From Ramlibacter sp. (GTDB taxonomy: Bacteria > Pseudomonadota > Gammaproteobacteria > Burkholderiales > Burkholderiaceae_C), in contig JAQZBU010000009.1 in the NCBI GenBank assembly GCA_029237735.1, positions 1 to 57,423 on the forward strand: a stretch of DNA of 57,423 nt, given 5' to 3'. Positions within the stretch are counted from its first letter, which is position 1. Every line of letters starts with the position of its first letter. Shown here piece by piece: positions 19,971 through 29,933 of this stretch. Under the pieces are notes generated by a model, which saw nothing but the letters and a program-made list of their open reading frames with translations, was not told the origin of the DNA and made no database searches. A program made the position numbers and the translations under genes.

Positions 19971-20927
19971 ATGGAACACCTCGCAGTCAAGGTGGTGCGC
20001 AAGGCCCAGGAAGCCGAGGGCATCGCCAGCTTCGAGCTGGCCCGTGCCGACGGCGCGCCCCTGCCTCCTTTTAGCGCCGGCTCGCACATCGACGTGCAGG
20101 TGCCCGGCGGCCTGACGCGCCAGTATTCACTGTGCAACGACTCGGGGGAGCAGCATCGCTACCGCATCGCCGTATTGCGCGATCCGGCATCGCGCGGCGG
20201 CTCCGTGGCCATGCACGATGCCGTGCACGAAGGCGACGTGATTCACATCAGCGAGCCGCGCAACCACTTTCCGCTGCACCACGCCGCGCGCAGCCTGCTT
20301 TTCGCCGGCGGCATCGGTGTCACGCCGCTGCTGTGCATGGCGCAGCGGCTGGCCGCGATCGACGCGAACTTCACATTGCACTACTGCACGCGCTCTCCCG
20401 AGCGCACTGCGTTCAAGGAGGAAATCGCCGCGTCGCCCTTTGCGGGCCGCGTGCAGTTCCACTACGACAGCGGCCCACCGTCGCAGAAGCTGAACCTGCA
20501 GAAGGTGCTCGCCCAACCTGATCCAGATACCGCGCTATACATCTGCGGCCCCACCGGTTTCATCGGCCACGTCGTGGACACCGCCAAGGCCAACGGCTGG
20601 GCCGGCGAACAGATCCACATGGAGTACTTCGGCGCCGCGCCCCAGGATCACTCGGCCGACGCGCCGTTCGAGGTGAAGATCGCGAGCACGGGCCAAACGT
20701 GCACCGTGGCCGCAGGCGAAAGCGTGGTCCGAGCCTTGCAGAGGAACGGCATCGAGATTCTCACTTCCTGCGAGCAGGGGGTGTGCGGCACCTGCATCAC
20801 GCGCTTGCTGGAGGGCGAGCCGGATCACCGAGACCTGTACTTCACGGATGAGGAAAAGGCAAAGAACGACCAGTTCACGCCCTGCTGCTCACGCGCGCGC
20901 AGCAAGGTGCTGGTGCTCGACCTTTGA
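19971..20927 (+). CDS. vanB: Vanillate O-demethylase, reductase subunit
   Basis: A 318-residue phthalate-dioxygenase-reductase type electron donor for VanA. The domain order is: flavin-binding (SHIDVQVPGGLTRQYSLCND), NAD-binding (LLFAGGIGVTPLLCMAQRL, then LYICGPTGFI), and a C-terminal plant-type 2Fe-2S ferredoxin domain (SCEQGVCGTCITR with a later CC pair near the end). It follows vanA by 4 bp. With the downstream lig genes it supplies protocatechuate to 4,5-cleavage. Confidence 0.95.
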   Translation: MEHLAVKVVRKAQEAEGIASFELARADGAPLPPFSAGSHIDVQVPGGLTRQYSLCNDSGEQHRYRIAVLRDPASRGGSVAMHDAVHEGDVIHISEPRNHFPLHHAARSLLFAGGIGVTPLLCMAQRLAAIDANFTLHYCTRSPERTAFKEEIAASPFAGRVQFHYDSGPPSQKLNLQKVLAQPDPDTALYICGPTGFIGHVVDTAKANGWAGEQIHMEYFGAAPQDHSADAPFEVKIASTGQTCTVAAGESVVRALQRNGIEILTSCEQGVCGTCITRLLEGEPDHRDLYFTDEEKAKNDQFTPCCSRARSKVLVLDL

Positions 20928-20967
20928 CGCGAATTAATATCACCCCAAGCTACAACGAGGAAACATC

Positions 20968-22080
20968 ATGACCCAGCTCCCCGCCCGTTACGACCACGTC
21001 GGCAGTTTCCTGCGGCCTAAGTACCTGCTGGAAGCGCGCGAGCAGAAAGCCAAGGGTGAGATCACGCCCGAACAGCTGCGCGCCGTGGAAGACAAGGCGA
21101 TCACCGAGATCGTGAAGTTCCAGGAGGACGTGGGCCTCAAGAGCATCACGGACGGTGAGTTCCGCCGCACGTACTTCCACATCGACTTCCTCGAACAGAT
21201 CGGCGGCGTGAAAACCGACATCCCGGTGACGATCAAGAAGCCCGACGGCACTGAAGAACTCGCGCCGCCAGTCATGCGCGTCATCGACAAGGTGCGCCAC
21301 GCCAAGGACATCCAGCTCGCGGATTTCCAGTACCTCAAGAGCCAGGTGAGCGCTGGCCATACGCCCAAGGTCTGCATCCCCTCGCCCACCATGCTGCACT
21401 TCCGCGGCGGGCGTGCCGGCATCAGCAAGGAGGCCTATCCCGAGCTCGAGCCCGATTTCTACGACGACGTTGCGAAGGCCTACGGCGACGAGCTGCGCTC
21501 GCTCGCCGCGGCCGGTTGCACCTACGTGCAGATGGACGACACCAACATGGCCTATCTGTGCGACGAGAAGATGCGCGAAGCGGCACGCCAGCGCGGCGAC
21601 GACCCGAACGAGCTGCCGCATCGCTATGCCAAATTCATCAACAAAGTCGTCGCGCAGAAGCCGCCGGGCATGTTGCTGGCGATGCACCTGTGCCGTGGCA
21701 ACTTCAAGAGCACGCACGCGGCTGCCGGCAACTACGAGCCCGTGGCCGAGGCGCTGCTCAAGGAGATGAACCTCGACGCCTACTTCATGGAATACGACGA
21801 CGACCGCTCGGGCGATTTCCGGCCCCTGCGCTACCTGCCCAAGGGCAAGACCGTGGTGCTCGGCCTGGTCACCACGAAGTTCGGCGACATGGAAAGCAAG
21901 GACGAGTTGAAGCGCCGCATCGCCGAAGCCGCGCAGTACGCGCCGCTCGAGCAGCTGGCGCTGTCGCCGCAGTGCGGCTTCTCCAGCACCGTGCACGGCA
22001 ACAACATCGCCGTGGAAGCCCAGCGCAACAAGCTGCGCCTGGTGGTGGAGACGGCGCGCGAGGTTTGGGGCGAGAATTAG
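20968..22080 (+). CDS. MetE C-terminal-like (cobalamin-independent methionine synthase family) protein
   Basis: A 370-residue single-domain barrel of the Meth_synt_2 family (YxjG/YxjH-like). It lacks the N-terminal duplicated domain of full MetE. Zinc-ligand candidates are intact: H240 and C242 in MHLCRGN, E275 in AYFMEYDDD and C336 in SPQCGFSS. VQMDDTN and DGEFRRTYFH are further family motifs. The ATG has GAGGA upstream. It follows vanB by 40 bp in the same direction. A role in moving methyl groups from methoxy-aromatics or in recycling one-carbon units is possible but is inference; it could equally serve methionine salvage. Confidence 0.85.
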   Translation: MTQLPARYDHVGSFLRPKYLLEAREQKAKGEITPEQLRAVEDKAITEIVKFQEDVGLKSITDGEFRRTYFHIDFLEQIGGVKTDIPVTIKKPDGTEELAPPVMRVIDKVRHAKDIQLADFQYLKSQVSAGHTPKVCIPSPTMLHFRGGRAGISKEAYPELEPDFYDDVAKAYGDELRSLAAAGCTYVQMDDTNMAYLCDEKMREAARQRGDDPNELPHRYAKFINKVVAQKPPGMLLAMHLCRGNFKSTHAAAGNYEPVAEALLKEMNLDAYFMEYDDDRSGDFRPLRYLPKGKTVVLGLVTTKFGDMESKDELKRRIAEAAQYAPLEQLALSPQCGFSSTVHGNNIAVEAQRNKLRLVVETAREVWGEN

Positions 22081-22106
22081 CCTCTCGGACTTTCGGCGAG
22101 GTGAAC

Positions 22107-23093
22107 ATGGTTTCGATCACTCGACGCGTCGCGCTGGGCGCAGCCGGTCTCATTGCCCTCGCGGGCGCCGGCCGGCTTGGCTTGGCCCAAACGGGCAAGA
22201 TGCAATCGTGGCCTCTCGGCACGCAGCGCCGCACCGGCATCCACGACCTCGCCCCCGCGGCCGACGGCGGAATCTGGTTCACCGCGCAAAGCAGCGGCCA
22301 CCTTGGCTGGTTCGATCCCAAGGCCGGGCGTACCGAGCTTGTCGCGCTCGGCTCCGGCTCTTCGCCGCACGGAGTGATCCAGGGCCCCGACAAGGCGGCG
22401 TGGATCACCGACAGCGGACAGAACGCGATTGTGCGGGTCGGCTGGCCGGACCGCAAGGTGCAGGTCATGCGGCTGCCGCAGGGCACGCCGTATGCCAACC
22501 TCAACACCTGCGCCTTCGACGGCGACGGCGACTTGTGGTTCACCGGCCAGGGTGGCTATGTCGGCAAAGTGGCCGTGAAGACCGGCCAGGTGAGCGTCAA
22601 GGAAGCGCCGCGCGGGCGCGGACCCTACGGCATTTGCGGCACGCCTGGCGGGGACGTGTGGTGGTGCTCGCTGGCCGGCTCTTTCATCGCCCGCATCGAC
22701 CGCAAGACGGGCGACTCCATCGTGGTGGAGCCACCCACGCGCAACCAGGGCGCACGCCGCGTCTGGAGCGACAGCAAGGGCCGCATCTGGGTGAGTGAGT
22801 GGAACAGCGGCAACGTGTCCGTCCATGATCCGCAGGCCAAGAGCTGGCGCCACTGGAAACTCCCCGGCGCGGACCCGAAGCCCTACGCCGTATATGTGGA
22901 TGAGCGCGACATCGTCTGGCTGAGCGACTTCGGCGGCAACGCGGCCGTGTCATTCGACCCGCGCACCGAGAAATTCGAGCGCTATCCTTTCCCGCGTGAG
23001 AGCGCCAACGCCCGGCAGATCCTGGGCCGGCCGGGCGAGGTATGGTGGCCTGAAAGCGGAACGGAACACATCACCGTCATCCGCACCGCCTGA
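22107..23093 (+). CDS. Exported Vgb-like (streptogramin-lyase type) beta-propeller protein
   Basis: A 328-residue protein with a Tat- or Sec-type signal (SITRRVALGAAGLIALAGAG, then AQ). The rest is about seven repeats of the Vgb/SMP-30-like propeller, seen as DGGIWFTAQSSGHLGWFDPK, DKAAWITDSGQNAIVRV, DGDLWFTGQGGYVGKV, GDVWWCSLAGSFIARID, KGRIWVSEWNSGNVSVHDP and DIVWLSDFGGNAAVSFDP. Similar proteins are annotated virginiamycin B lyase, but a real lyase activity cannot be claimed from the fold. GAGG precedes the ATG. It is 26 bp after the MetE-like gene and may be co-transcribed. A periplasmic carbohydrate- or aromatic-related binding role is also possible. Confidence 0.8.
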   Translation: MVSITRRVALGAAGLIALAGAGRLGLAQTGKMQSWPLGTQRRTGIHDLAPAADGGIWFTAQSSGHLGWFDPKAGRTELVALGSGSSPHGVIQGPDKAAWITDSGQNAIVRVGWPDRKVQVMRLPQGTPYANLNTCAFDGDGDLWFTGQGGYVGKVAVKTGQVSVKEAPRGRGPYGICGTPGGDVWWCSLAGSFIARIDRKTGDSIVVEPPTRNQGARRVWSDSKGRIWVSEWNSGNVSVHDPQAKSWRHWKLPGADPKPYAVYVDERDIVWLSDFGGNAAVSFDPRTEKFERYPFPRESANARQILGRPGEVWWPESGTEHITVIRTA

Positions 23094-23195
23094 GCCGCCG
23101 GACCGTGACACCTGTTCACGTTTACCGGATTGTGTAGCTCTGCATTTTGTAGTTTGATGGAGCCCTGCGCATTTTGGAAAAATGGGAGGCTCCTC

Positions 23196-24734
<1,539 letters not shown>

Positions 24735-24752
24735 TCGCGGCGCCGGCAGGGG

Positions 24753-25661
24753 TCAGCTGCCGCGCTGGCTCTTGTCCTTCGCGTTCTGCGCCTCGATACG
24801 CTCGCGCGCCGACTGCCAGTCGGCATCGCTCCATTGCCGCAGCTCGTAGAAATTGCCGCCGTTGGCCAACGCGTTGCCGCCATCCATCATGATGCTCTGG
24901 CCGGTCAGCCAGTCGCATTGTTGCGGCGCCATCAGGAACGTCGCCAGGTTCTGCAGCTCGCTCATCCGTCCCTCGCGCCCCATGGGGTTGTTGGCCTTGC
25001 TGCGGGCGCCGGGCTCCTCGCCGGGGTTCAGGCGCTTGCTCATGCCCTCCGTGGGAATCTCGCCCGGGCCTACAGCGTTCAGCCGCACGCCGAAACGTGC
25101 CCATTCCACCGCGAGCGACTTGGTCATCACATCGATGCCCGCCTTGCTCATCGCCGAAGGCACGACATAAGGGCTGCCGTTGTCGACCCAGGTGGTGATG
25201 ATGCTCATCACGTTACGCCAGGGCTGCCCTGACTTCCATGCGCCCGACTTGGCCTCGGCCACCCACCGCTTGCCCACAGCCTGCGTGACATAGAACGTGC
25301 CGTGGAAAACGATGTTGGCGATGGCGTCGAAAGCGCGCGGCGAAAGGCTTTCGGTCGGTGCTATGAAGTTGCCCGCCGCATTGTTGACGAGCCCCGTCAG
25401 CCCGCCGGACGCCCACAACGACTCGACCATCTCATCGACGCCCTGGGCGACGCGGATGTCCACGCCGAAAGTGTCGATGCGCCGATCGGGAAACTGCCCG
25501 CGCCACACCTGGGCCGTCTCGTCGCACACCGCCTTGCGCCTGCCGCAGATGGCGATGTCGGCGCCCAGCGAAAGAAAGCGGGTGGCCATCGCCTGGCCCA
25601 GGCCCGTGCCTCCTCCCGTAACGAGAATGCGCTGGCCCTGCATGAGGTTGGGCTGGAACAT
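24753..25661 (-). CDS. Short-chain dehydrogenase/reductase (2,4-dienoyl-CoA-reductase-like)
   Basis: A 302-residue classical SDR. The cofactor motif is ILVTGGGTGLGQAMA, the NNAG motif is GLVNNAAGNF, and the catalytic region is SIITTWVDNGSPYVVPSAMSKAG, in which a Tyr-x-x-x-Lys is not canonical (Y..PSAMSK). This resembles peroxisomal-type 2,4-dienoyl-CoA reductases, which also lack the standard YxxxK. The end has a DGGNALANGG substrate loop. It is the last gene of the block with a CoA-transferase and an HMG-CoA-lyase-like enzyme, so a CoA-thioester substrate is plausible. GGAGA precedes the ATG. Confidence 0.85.
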   Translation of the reverse strand: MFQPNLMQGQRILVTGGGTGLGQAMATRFLSLGADIAICGRRKAVCDETAQVWRGQFPDRRIDTFGVDIRVAQGVDEMVESLWASGGLTGLVNNAAGNFIAPTESLSPRAFDAIANIVFHGTFYVTQAVGKRWVAEAKSGAWKSGQPWRNVMSIITTWVDNGSPYVVPSAMSKAGIDVMTKSLAVEWARFGVRLNAVGPGEIPTEGMSKRLNPGEEPGARSKANNPMGREGRMSELQNLATFLMAPQQCDWLTGQSIMMDGGNALANGGNFYELRQWSDADWQSARERIEAQNAKDKSQRGS

Positions 25662-25739
25662 GTGGCGGTCTCCTGGAAGTGGATGTACCGCCACAGTCTA
25701 GGCCGACTCGCGGTTCGCGGCCAGCCGGTGATCGAAGGA

Positions 25740-26726
25740 TTACTGCGGCTCGATGCCCGCCTTCTTGACCAGCGCCGCGTATTTCGCAAGCTCGCTACGG
25801 AAGGCTGCCTGCGCCTGCTCCGGCGTGCTGATGTTGATGGTGTTGCCCTGCTTGGCCATCACTTCCTTCACGCCAGGATCAGCAAAGGCCGCCACCACGG
25901 CGTCATGCGCCTTCTTCACGCTGCCCGCGCTCATGCCCTTGGGCCCGATCACCGCGAACCAGGCATCGACCACGAAGTTGGACAGGCCTTGCTCGACGAA
26001 AGTGGGGATATCTGGCGCCGCGGGTGTGCGCTGCGCCGCCAGCATGCCAATCGGCTTGAGCGCGCCGCTCTTGATGTGGGCCTGCACGCTGGGCAGCGCG
26101 GCGGTGCCGAACTCGACCTGGCCGCCGATCAGGTCAGTGACCATGGGGCCGACGCCCTTGTAGGGGATGTGCTTGGCCGTCGCGCCGGCTTGCTCCAGGA
26201 ACAGCTCGGTGGCCAGGTGCAGGATGGTGCCGTTGCCGCCGGAGGCGAAGTTGAGCTGGCCCGGTTTGCTCTTGAGCAGGGCGATGAAATCCTTGCTATT
26301 GGTGGCGGGCACCTTGGCCGGATTGACCACGAGCACCATCGGCGTCGCCCCGACGATGGCGATCGGCGTGAAGTCGCCGGGCATGTCGAACGGCAACGAC
26401 TTGAGCACGCTCGGGAAGATCACCACGTTGTTCGAGACGACCGACAGCGTGTTGCCATCCGGCGCCGAACGCGCCAGCGCCTGCAGGCCGACGACGCCGC
26501 CCGCGCCGGGCTGGTTGTCCACCACGACCGTGGCATTGAGCGCCTTGCCGAGCGCCGTCTGGGCCGCGCGCGTGATGGCGTCCACACCCGAGCCCGTGGC
26601 GTTGGGCAGGATGAACTTGACGGTGCCGGACTGCGCTCCTGCCACGAGGGGCCACGCGGCCATGGCGGTGCCCGCAGCGGCCGCGGCGAGGAGGCTACGG
26701 CGCGAGAGCGAATGTTGGTAATTCAT
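25740..26726 (-). CDS. Bug/TctC-family periplasmic solute-binding protein
   Basis: A 328-residue exported binding protein. It has a twin-arginine-like signal (SRRSLLAAAAAGTAMAAW, cleavage after VAGAQ). The mature domain starts VKFILPNATGSGVDAITRA and contains the family's VVVDNQPGAGGVVGLQALA and HIPYKGVGPMVTDLIGGQVE. Bug proteins bind carboxylates and feed TctAB-type transporters, or act as orphan sensors; no tctAB genes are seen in this window. It lies between the SDR and the CoA-transferase, so a dicarboxylate ligand is plausible. Confidence 0.93.
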   Translation of the reverse strand: MNYQHSLSRRSLLAAAAAGTAMAAWPLVAGAQSGTVKFILPNATGSGVDAITRAAQTALGKALNATVVVDNQPGAGGVVGLQALARSAPDGNTLSVVSNNVVIFPSVLKSLPFDMPGDFTPIAIVGATPMVLVVNPAKVPATNSKDFIALLKSKPGQLNFASGGNGTILHLATELFLEQAGATAKHIPYKGVGPMVTDLIGGQVEFGTAALPSVQAHIKSGALKPIGMLAAQRTPAAPDIPTFVEQGLSNFVVDAWFAVIGPKGMSAGSVKKAHDAVVAAFADPGVKEVMAKQGNTINISTPEQAQAAFRSELAKYAALVKKAGIEPQ

Positions 26727-26764
26727 GGTTCTGTCTCCTTCAGTTGAAATTAATGTGTCGCGTT

Positions 26765-27967
26765 TCAGGCTACCACTGACCGAGCCAGCAGGTCATCGAT
26801 TTCCTGCCGCGCGAAGCCCGCACTTTCCAGAAGCTCCCGGCTGTGCTCGCCCAGCCGTGGCGGATGCAGCCGCACGCCCAGGCGTTGGCCCTCCATGGTG
26901 ATGGGGAACAGCGTGGTCTTGACGCTCTGGCCGGCCTTGGGCCCGTCGGGCAGCGTCACATCGGCAAGGCCACCCGTGGCAAGTAGGTGCTCGTCGTCCA
27001 GCAGGTCTTCGGGCCTGCGGATCGGCGCGAAAGGCAGGCCCGCCTTCTCCATCACCGCCGAGAGCTCTGCCGCGCTGCGATGAGCGATGCGCTCCGCAAT
27101 CGCCTTGAGCAGCCGCGGCCGCTGCACCACGCGCTGGTTGTTGGTCGCCAGTTCCGGCTCGGCCTTGAGGTCCGCGAAACCCAGCGCGTCGCAGAACGTC
27201 AGCCACTGCGCGTCGCTCACCGCCGCCAGGAATATCTGCTCGCCGTCCTTGACCGTGAACACGTCGTACACGGCCCAGGGGTTGTCGCGCGCGGGCATGG
27301 GCGCCGGGTGCTTGCCCGTCATCGCGAACTGCAGCATGTGCTGGCCCATGAGGAAGACGTTGTTCTCGTAGAGCGCGCTCTGCACTTCCATGCCTCGGCC
27401 CGTGATGCCGCGCTGGATCAGCGCGCCGAGCACGGCGATGGCGCCGAAGAGGCCACCCATGATGTCGTTGACGCTGGTGCCCGCGCGCAGCGGGTCGCCG
27501 GGCCGGCCCGTCATGTAGGCGAGGCCGCCCATCATCTGCACCACTTCGTCCAGGGCGGTGCGGTGATCGTAGGGACCGGGCAGGAAGCCCTTGTGGCTGG
27601 CGTAGATCAACCGCGGATTGTCCTTGCACAGGCTGTCGTAGTCGAGGCCGTACTTCGCCATCGTGCCAGGCTTGAAATTCTCGGCGACGACGTCGGCCGT
27701 CGCGCAAAGGCGCCGTGCCGTGGCGGCGCCCTCCTGCGTGTGCAGGTCGATGCCGATACTCTTCTTGTTGCGATTGAACATTGGGAAGAAACCCGAGCCG
27801 GCGCCCAGCAGGCGTCGCGTACGGTCGCCGTCGATCGGCTCGATCTTGATGACTTCCGCACCCATGTCGGCCAGCACCATGCCGCAGGTCGGGCCCATGA
27901 CCATGTGCGTGAATTCGATGACGCGCAAGCCGGCCAGCGGCTGCGGCAGTGAAGTGGCTTCGTTCAT
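26765..27967 (-). CDS. Family III (CaiB/BaiF) CoA-transferase
   Basis: A 400-residue class III CoA-transferase. Family motifs are LAGLRVIEFTHMVMGPTCGM, LADMGAEVIKIEP, FNRNKKSIGIDLHTQEG, VVAENFKPGTMAKYGLD and LIYASHKGFLPGPY, followed by a region with the conserved Asp in TALDEVVQMMGG. The C-terminus (MEGQRLGVRLHPPRLGEHS) is typical. It starts with an ATG overlapping the stop of the lyase gene (ATGA). The likely role is activation of an organic acid to its CoA thioester, from a succinyl-CoA or acetyl-CoA donor, for cleavage by the neighbouring lyase. Confidence 0.93.
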   Translation of the reverse strand: MNEATSLPQPLAGLRVIEFTHMVMGPTCGMVLADMGAEVIKIEPIDGDRTRRLLGAGSGFFPMFNRNKKSIGIDLHTQEGAATARRLCATADVVAENFKPGTMAKYGLDYDSLCKDNPRLIYASHKGFLPGPYDHRTALDEVVQMMGGLAYMTGRPGDPLRAGTSVNDIMGGLFGAIAVLGALIQRGITGRGMEVQSALYENNVFLMGQHMLQFAMTGKHPAPMPARDNPWAVYDVFTVKDGEQIFLAAVSDAQWLTFCDALGFADLKAEPELATNNQRVVQRPRLLKAIAERIAHRSAAELSAVMEKAGLPFAPIRRPEDLLDDEHLLATGGLADVTLPDGPKAGQSVKTTLFPITMEGQRLGVRLHPPRLGEHSRELLESAGFARQEIDDLLARSVVA

Positions 27968-28914
27968 GCGGCAACCCTCTCCTTCATCGTCCGGGGCAGG
28001 CCCGCGCGCCAGAGCGTGCCGTGGAGCGTTTCGCCCTGCAGCCACACCGCGAGCTTCGCGCGCAGCGCGAGCAGGCGGTCGAAGTCCAGCCCCGTCTCGA
28101 CGCCCATGCTCGCCAGCATGTAAGCAAGGTCTTCCGTCGTCACGTTGCCGCTCGCGCCGGGCGCGTGCGGGCAGCCGCCGATCCCGCCCAGGCACGCGTC
28201 GAAGCGGGTGATGCCCGATTCGAGCGCCGCGTACGCGTTGGCCAGGCCGAGCCCGCGCGTATCGTGGAAATGCGCGGCGGTGAGCTTGTCGCCGGCCACA
28301 GCGCGCACTTGAGCGAACAGGGATCGCACCATCGCCGGGTCGGCGTAACCCACCGTGTCGGCCAGGCTCACGCAGTCGACCCCCGCATCCAGCACCGCGC
28401 CGACGAGGCGGACGACCTCCGCCGGTGCAACATGCCCTTGAATCGTGCAGCCGAAGGCCGTGCTCATGCCGACTTCGATGCGCGTTTGCGAACCCGCAGC
28501 GTCGCGCGCGGCACGGATGCGCACGATCTCGGCGACAACTTCGTCGGGCGTCTTGCGCAGGTTCGCCAGGCTGTGCGCATGGCTGGCCGATAGCGGGACG
28601 AGCATTAACTCGGCCTTGCATTCGATGGCGCGCTCGGCCCCTTTCAGGTTCGGCACGAGAACCGTGGCCTTCAGGCCCGGCAGTGTCTGCGCGAAGGCCA
28701 GCACCTCTGCCGTATCGGCGAGCTGCGGCAGCAGGCGCGCGGGCACGAAAGAGCCGACCTCGATTTCGCGCTGGCCGGCGTCGTACGCGCCCTGGACCCA
28801 CTCCAGCTTTTGCGCGGTCGGCAGTATGGTGGCGATGCTTTGCAGCCCATCGCGCAGGCCCATCTCTCGGATGATCGCGCGGCGAGGCAATGCGGTTGCG
28901 GCGGATTGGATCAA
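27964..28914 (-). CDS. HMG-CoA-lyase-family enzyme
   Basis: A 316-residue TIM-barrel lyase of the HMGL-like family. Motifs are IIREMGLRDGLQSI (conserved R-D-Q), FGCTIQGHVAPAEV, the metal motif AAHFHDTRGLGLAN (HxHD) and the loop GGIGGCPHAPGASGNVTTED with the catalytic Cys. The start appears to be TTG at 28914, with GGAGA 6 bases upstream, since no ATG precedes the first strand. Known substrates are 3-hydroxy-3-methylglutaryl-CoA and related 3-hydroxyacyl-CoAs such as citramalyl-CoA-type compounds. It is coupled to the CoA-transferase. Confidence 0.92.
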   Translation of the reverse strand: MIQSAATALPRRAIIREMGLRDGLQSIATILPTAQKLEWVQGAYDAGQREIEVGSFVPARLLPQLADTAEVLAFAQTLPGLKATVLVPNLKGAERAIECKAELMLVPLSASHAHSLANLRKTPDEVVAEIVRIRAARDAAGSQTRIEVGMSTAFGCTIQGHVAPAEVVRLVGAVLDAGVDCVSLADTVGYADPAMVRSLFAQVRAVAGDKLTAAHFHDTRGLGLANAYAALESGITRFDACLGGIGGCPHAPGASGNVTTEDLAYMLASMGVETGLDFDRLLALRAKLAVWLQGETLHGTLWRAGLPRTMKERVAA

Positions 28915-28985
28915 TTGGTTCTCCGGTTTGCTTTGAGCACGGTCAGGAGTTTAGAATTTCCCAAATGAGCTGGTTAATCAATTTA

Positions 28986-29002
28986 GGAACTCCAACAGTT
29001 CC
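28986..29002. promoter_or_regulatory. Dyad upstream of LysR gene, candidate LysR box
   Basis: GGAACT (28986-28991), CCAAC spacer, AGTTCC (28997-29002): a perfect 6-bp inverted repeat in the 116-bp divergent region between the lyase and the LysR gene. Its position suits autoregulation and divergent activation. Confidence 0.5.
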
Positions 29003-29030
29003 AATACGGAATATCTAGGCCAGGATCACG

Positions 29031-29933
29031 ATGCGCGATCTGGACCTCACTTCCCTGCGCCTCTTTGTCACCGTGTGCGAGACAGGGAACATCGCGCGCG
29101 CCGGGGAAAAGGCCAGCATCGTCGGCTCTGCCATCAGCAAGCGCCTGGCGCAATTGGAGGACACTGTCGGCACGCCCCTGCTCGTTCGCAAGCGCCATGG
29201 CGTTATGCCCACGGCGGCAGGGCAGACGCTGCTCGAACACGCGCGCAGCATCCTCGACAGCACGGCGCGCATCGAGCGCGACATGCACGGCTATGCCGCG
29301 GGCGTGCGCGGCCAGGTGCGCATCCTGGCGTCCGTCTCCGCGATGTCCGAATCGCTCGCCGACGACGTGGCCGCCTTCCTGCAGATGCCGGGCAACGGGA
29401 ACATTCAGGTCGACATGGAAGAGCGCGTGAGCCCGGACATCGTGCGCGGCGTGCGCGACGGCACCGCCTCGGTCGGTGTCTGCTGGGACGCCGCCGATCT
29501 CGGCCCGCTGCAATCCCGTGCCTACCGCAGCGACCACCTGTGCATCGTCGTGCCGTCGGGCCACCCCCTGTCGGCCCGCAAGAGCCTGCGGTTTGCCGAC
29601 ACGCTCGACTTCGAGCACGTCAGCTTGCCGGTCAACAGCGCCGTGCAGGTGATGCTCCGGCGCGAGGCCGCGCAACTCGGCCGCACGCTCACGCACCGCG
29701 TGATCGTCTCCAACTTCGAGGCCGCGCTGCGCGTGGTGCGCGCGGGACTGGCGATCAGCCTCGTGCCGCGCGAGGTGGCCGGCGGCTTTGCCCAGGCCTA
29801 TGGCCTGAAGATCATCCCGCTGCAAGAGCCCTGGGCCGAGCGGCGTTTCATCATCTGCTTTCGCGACGAACAGGGCTTGCCGCCGGCCGCGCAACTGCTG
29901 GTCGAGCATCTTGCGGCCCACCACCATCCATGA
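29031..29933 (+). CDS. LysR-family transcriptional regulator
   Basis: A 300-residue LTTR. The HTH is LTSLRLFVTVCETGNIARAG with SAISKRLAQLEDTVGTPLLV. The effector domain begins GQVRILASVSAMSESLADDV. It is divergent from the lyase/CoA-transferase/TctC/SDR block and its stop overlaps the aconitase-like gene start (ATGA), so regulator and hydratase are co-transcribed. That arrangement points to one regulon covering both strands. Confidence 0.93.
   Translation: MRDLDLTSLRLFVTVCETGNIARAGEKASIVGSAISKRLAQLEDTVGTPLLVRKRHGVMPTAAGQTLLEHARSILDSTARIERDMHGYAAGVRGQVRILASVSAMSESLADDVAAFLQMPGNGNIQVDMEERVSPDIVRGVRDGTASVGVCWDAADLGPLQSRAYRSDHLCIVVPSGHPLSARKSLRFADTLDFEHVSLPVNSAVQVMLRREAAQLGRTLTHRVIVSNFEAALRVVRAGLAISLVPREVAGGFAQAYGLKIIPLQEPWAERRFIICFRDEQGLPPAAQLLVEHLAAHHHP

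Noticed and set aside
22107..23093. Antibiotic-inactivating streptogramin lyase
   Set aside because: It shares the beta-propeller repeats only; it is exported and lies in a catabolic cluster, so the resistance function is not supported.
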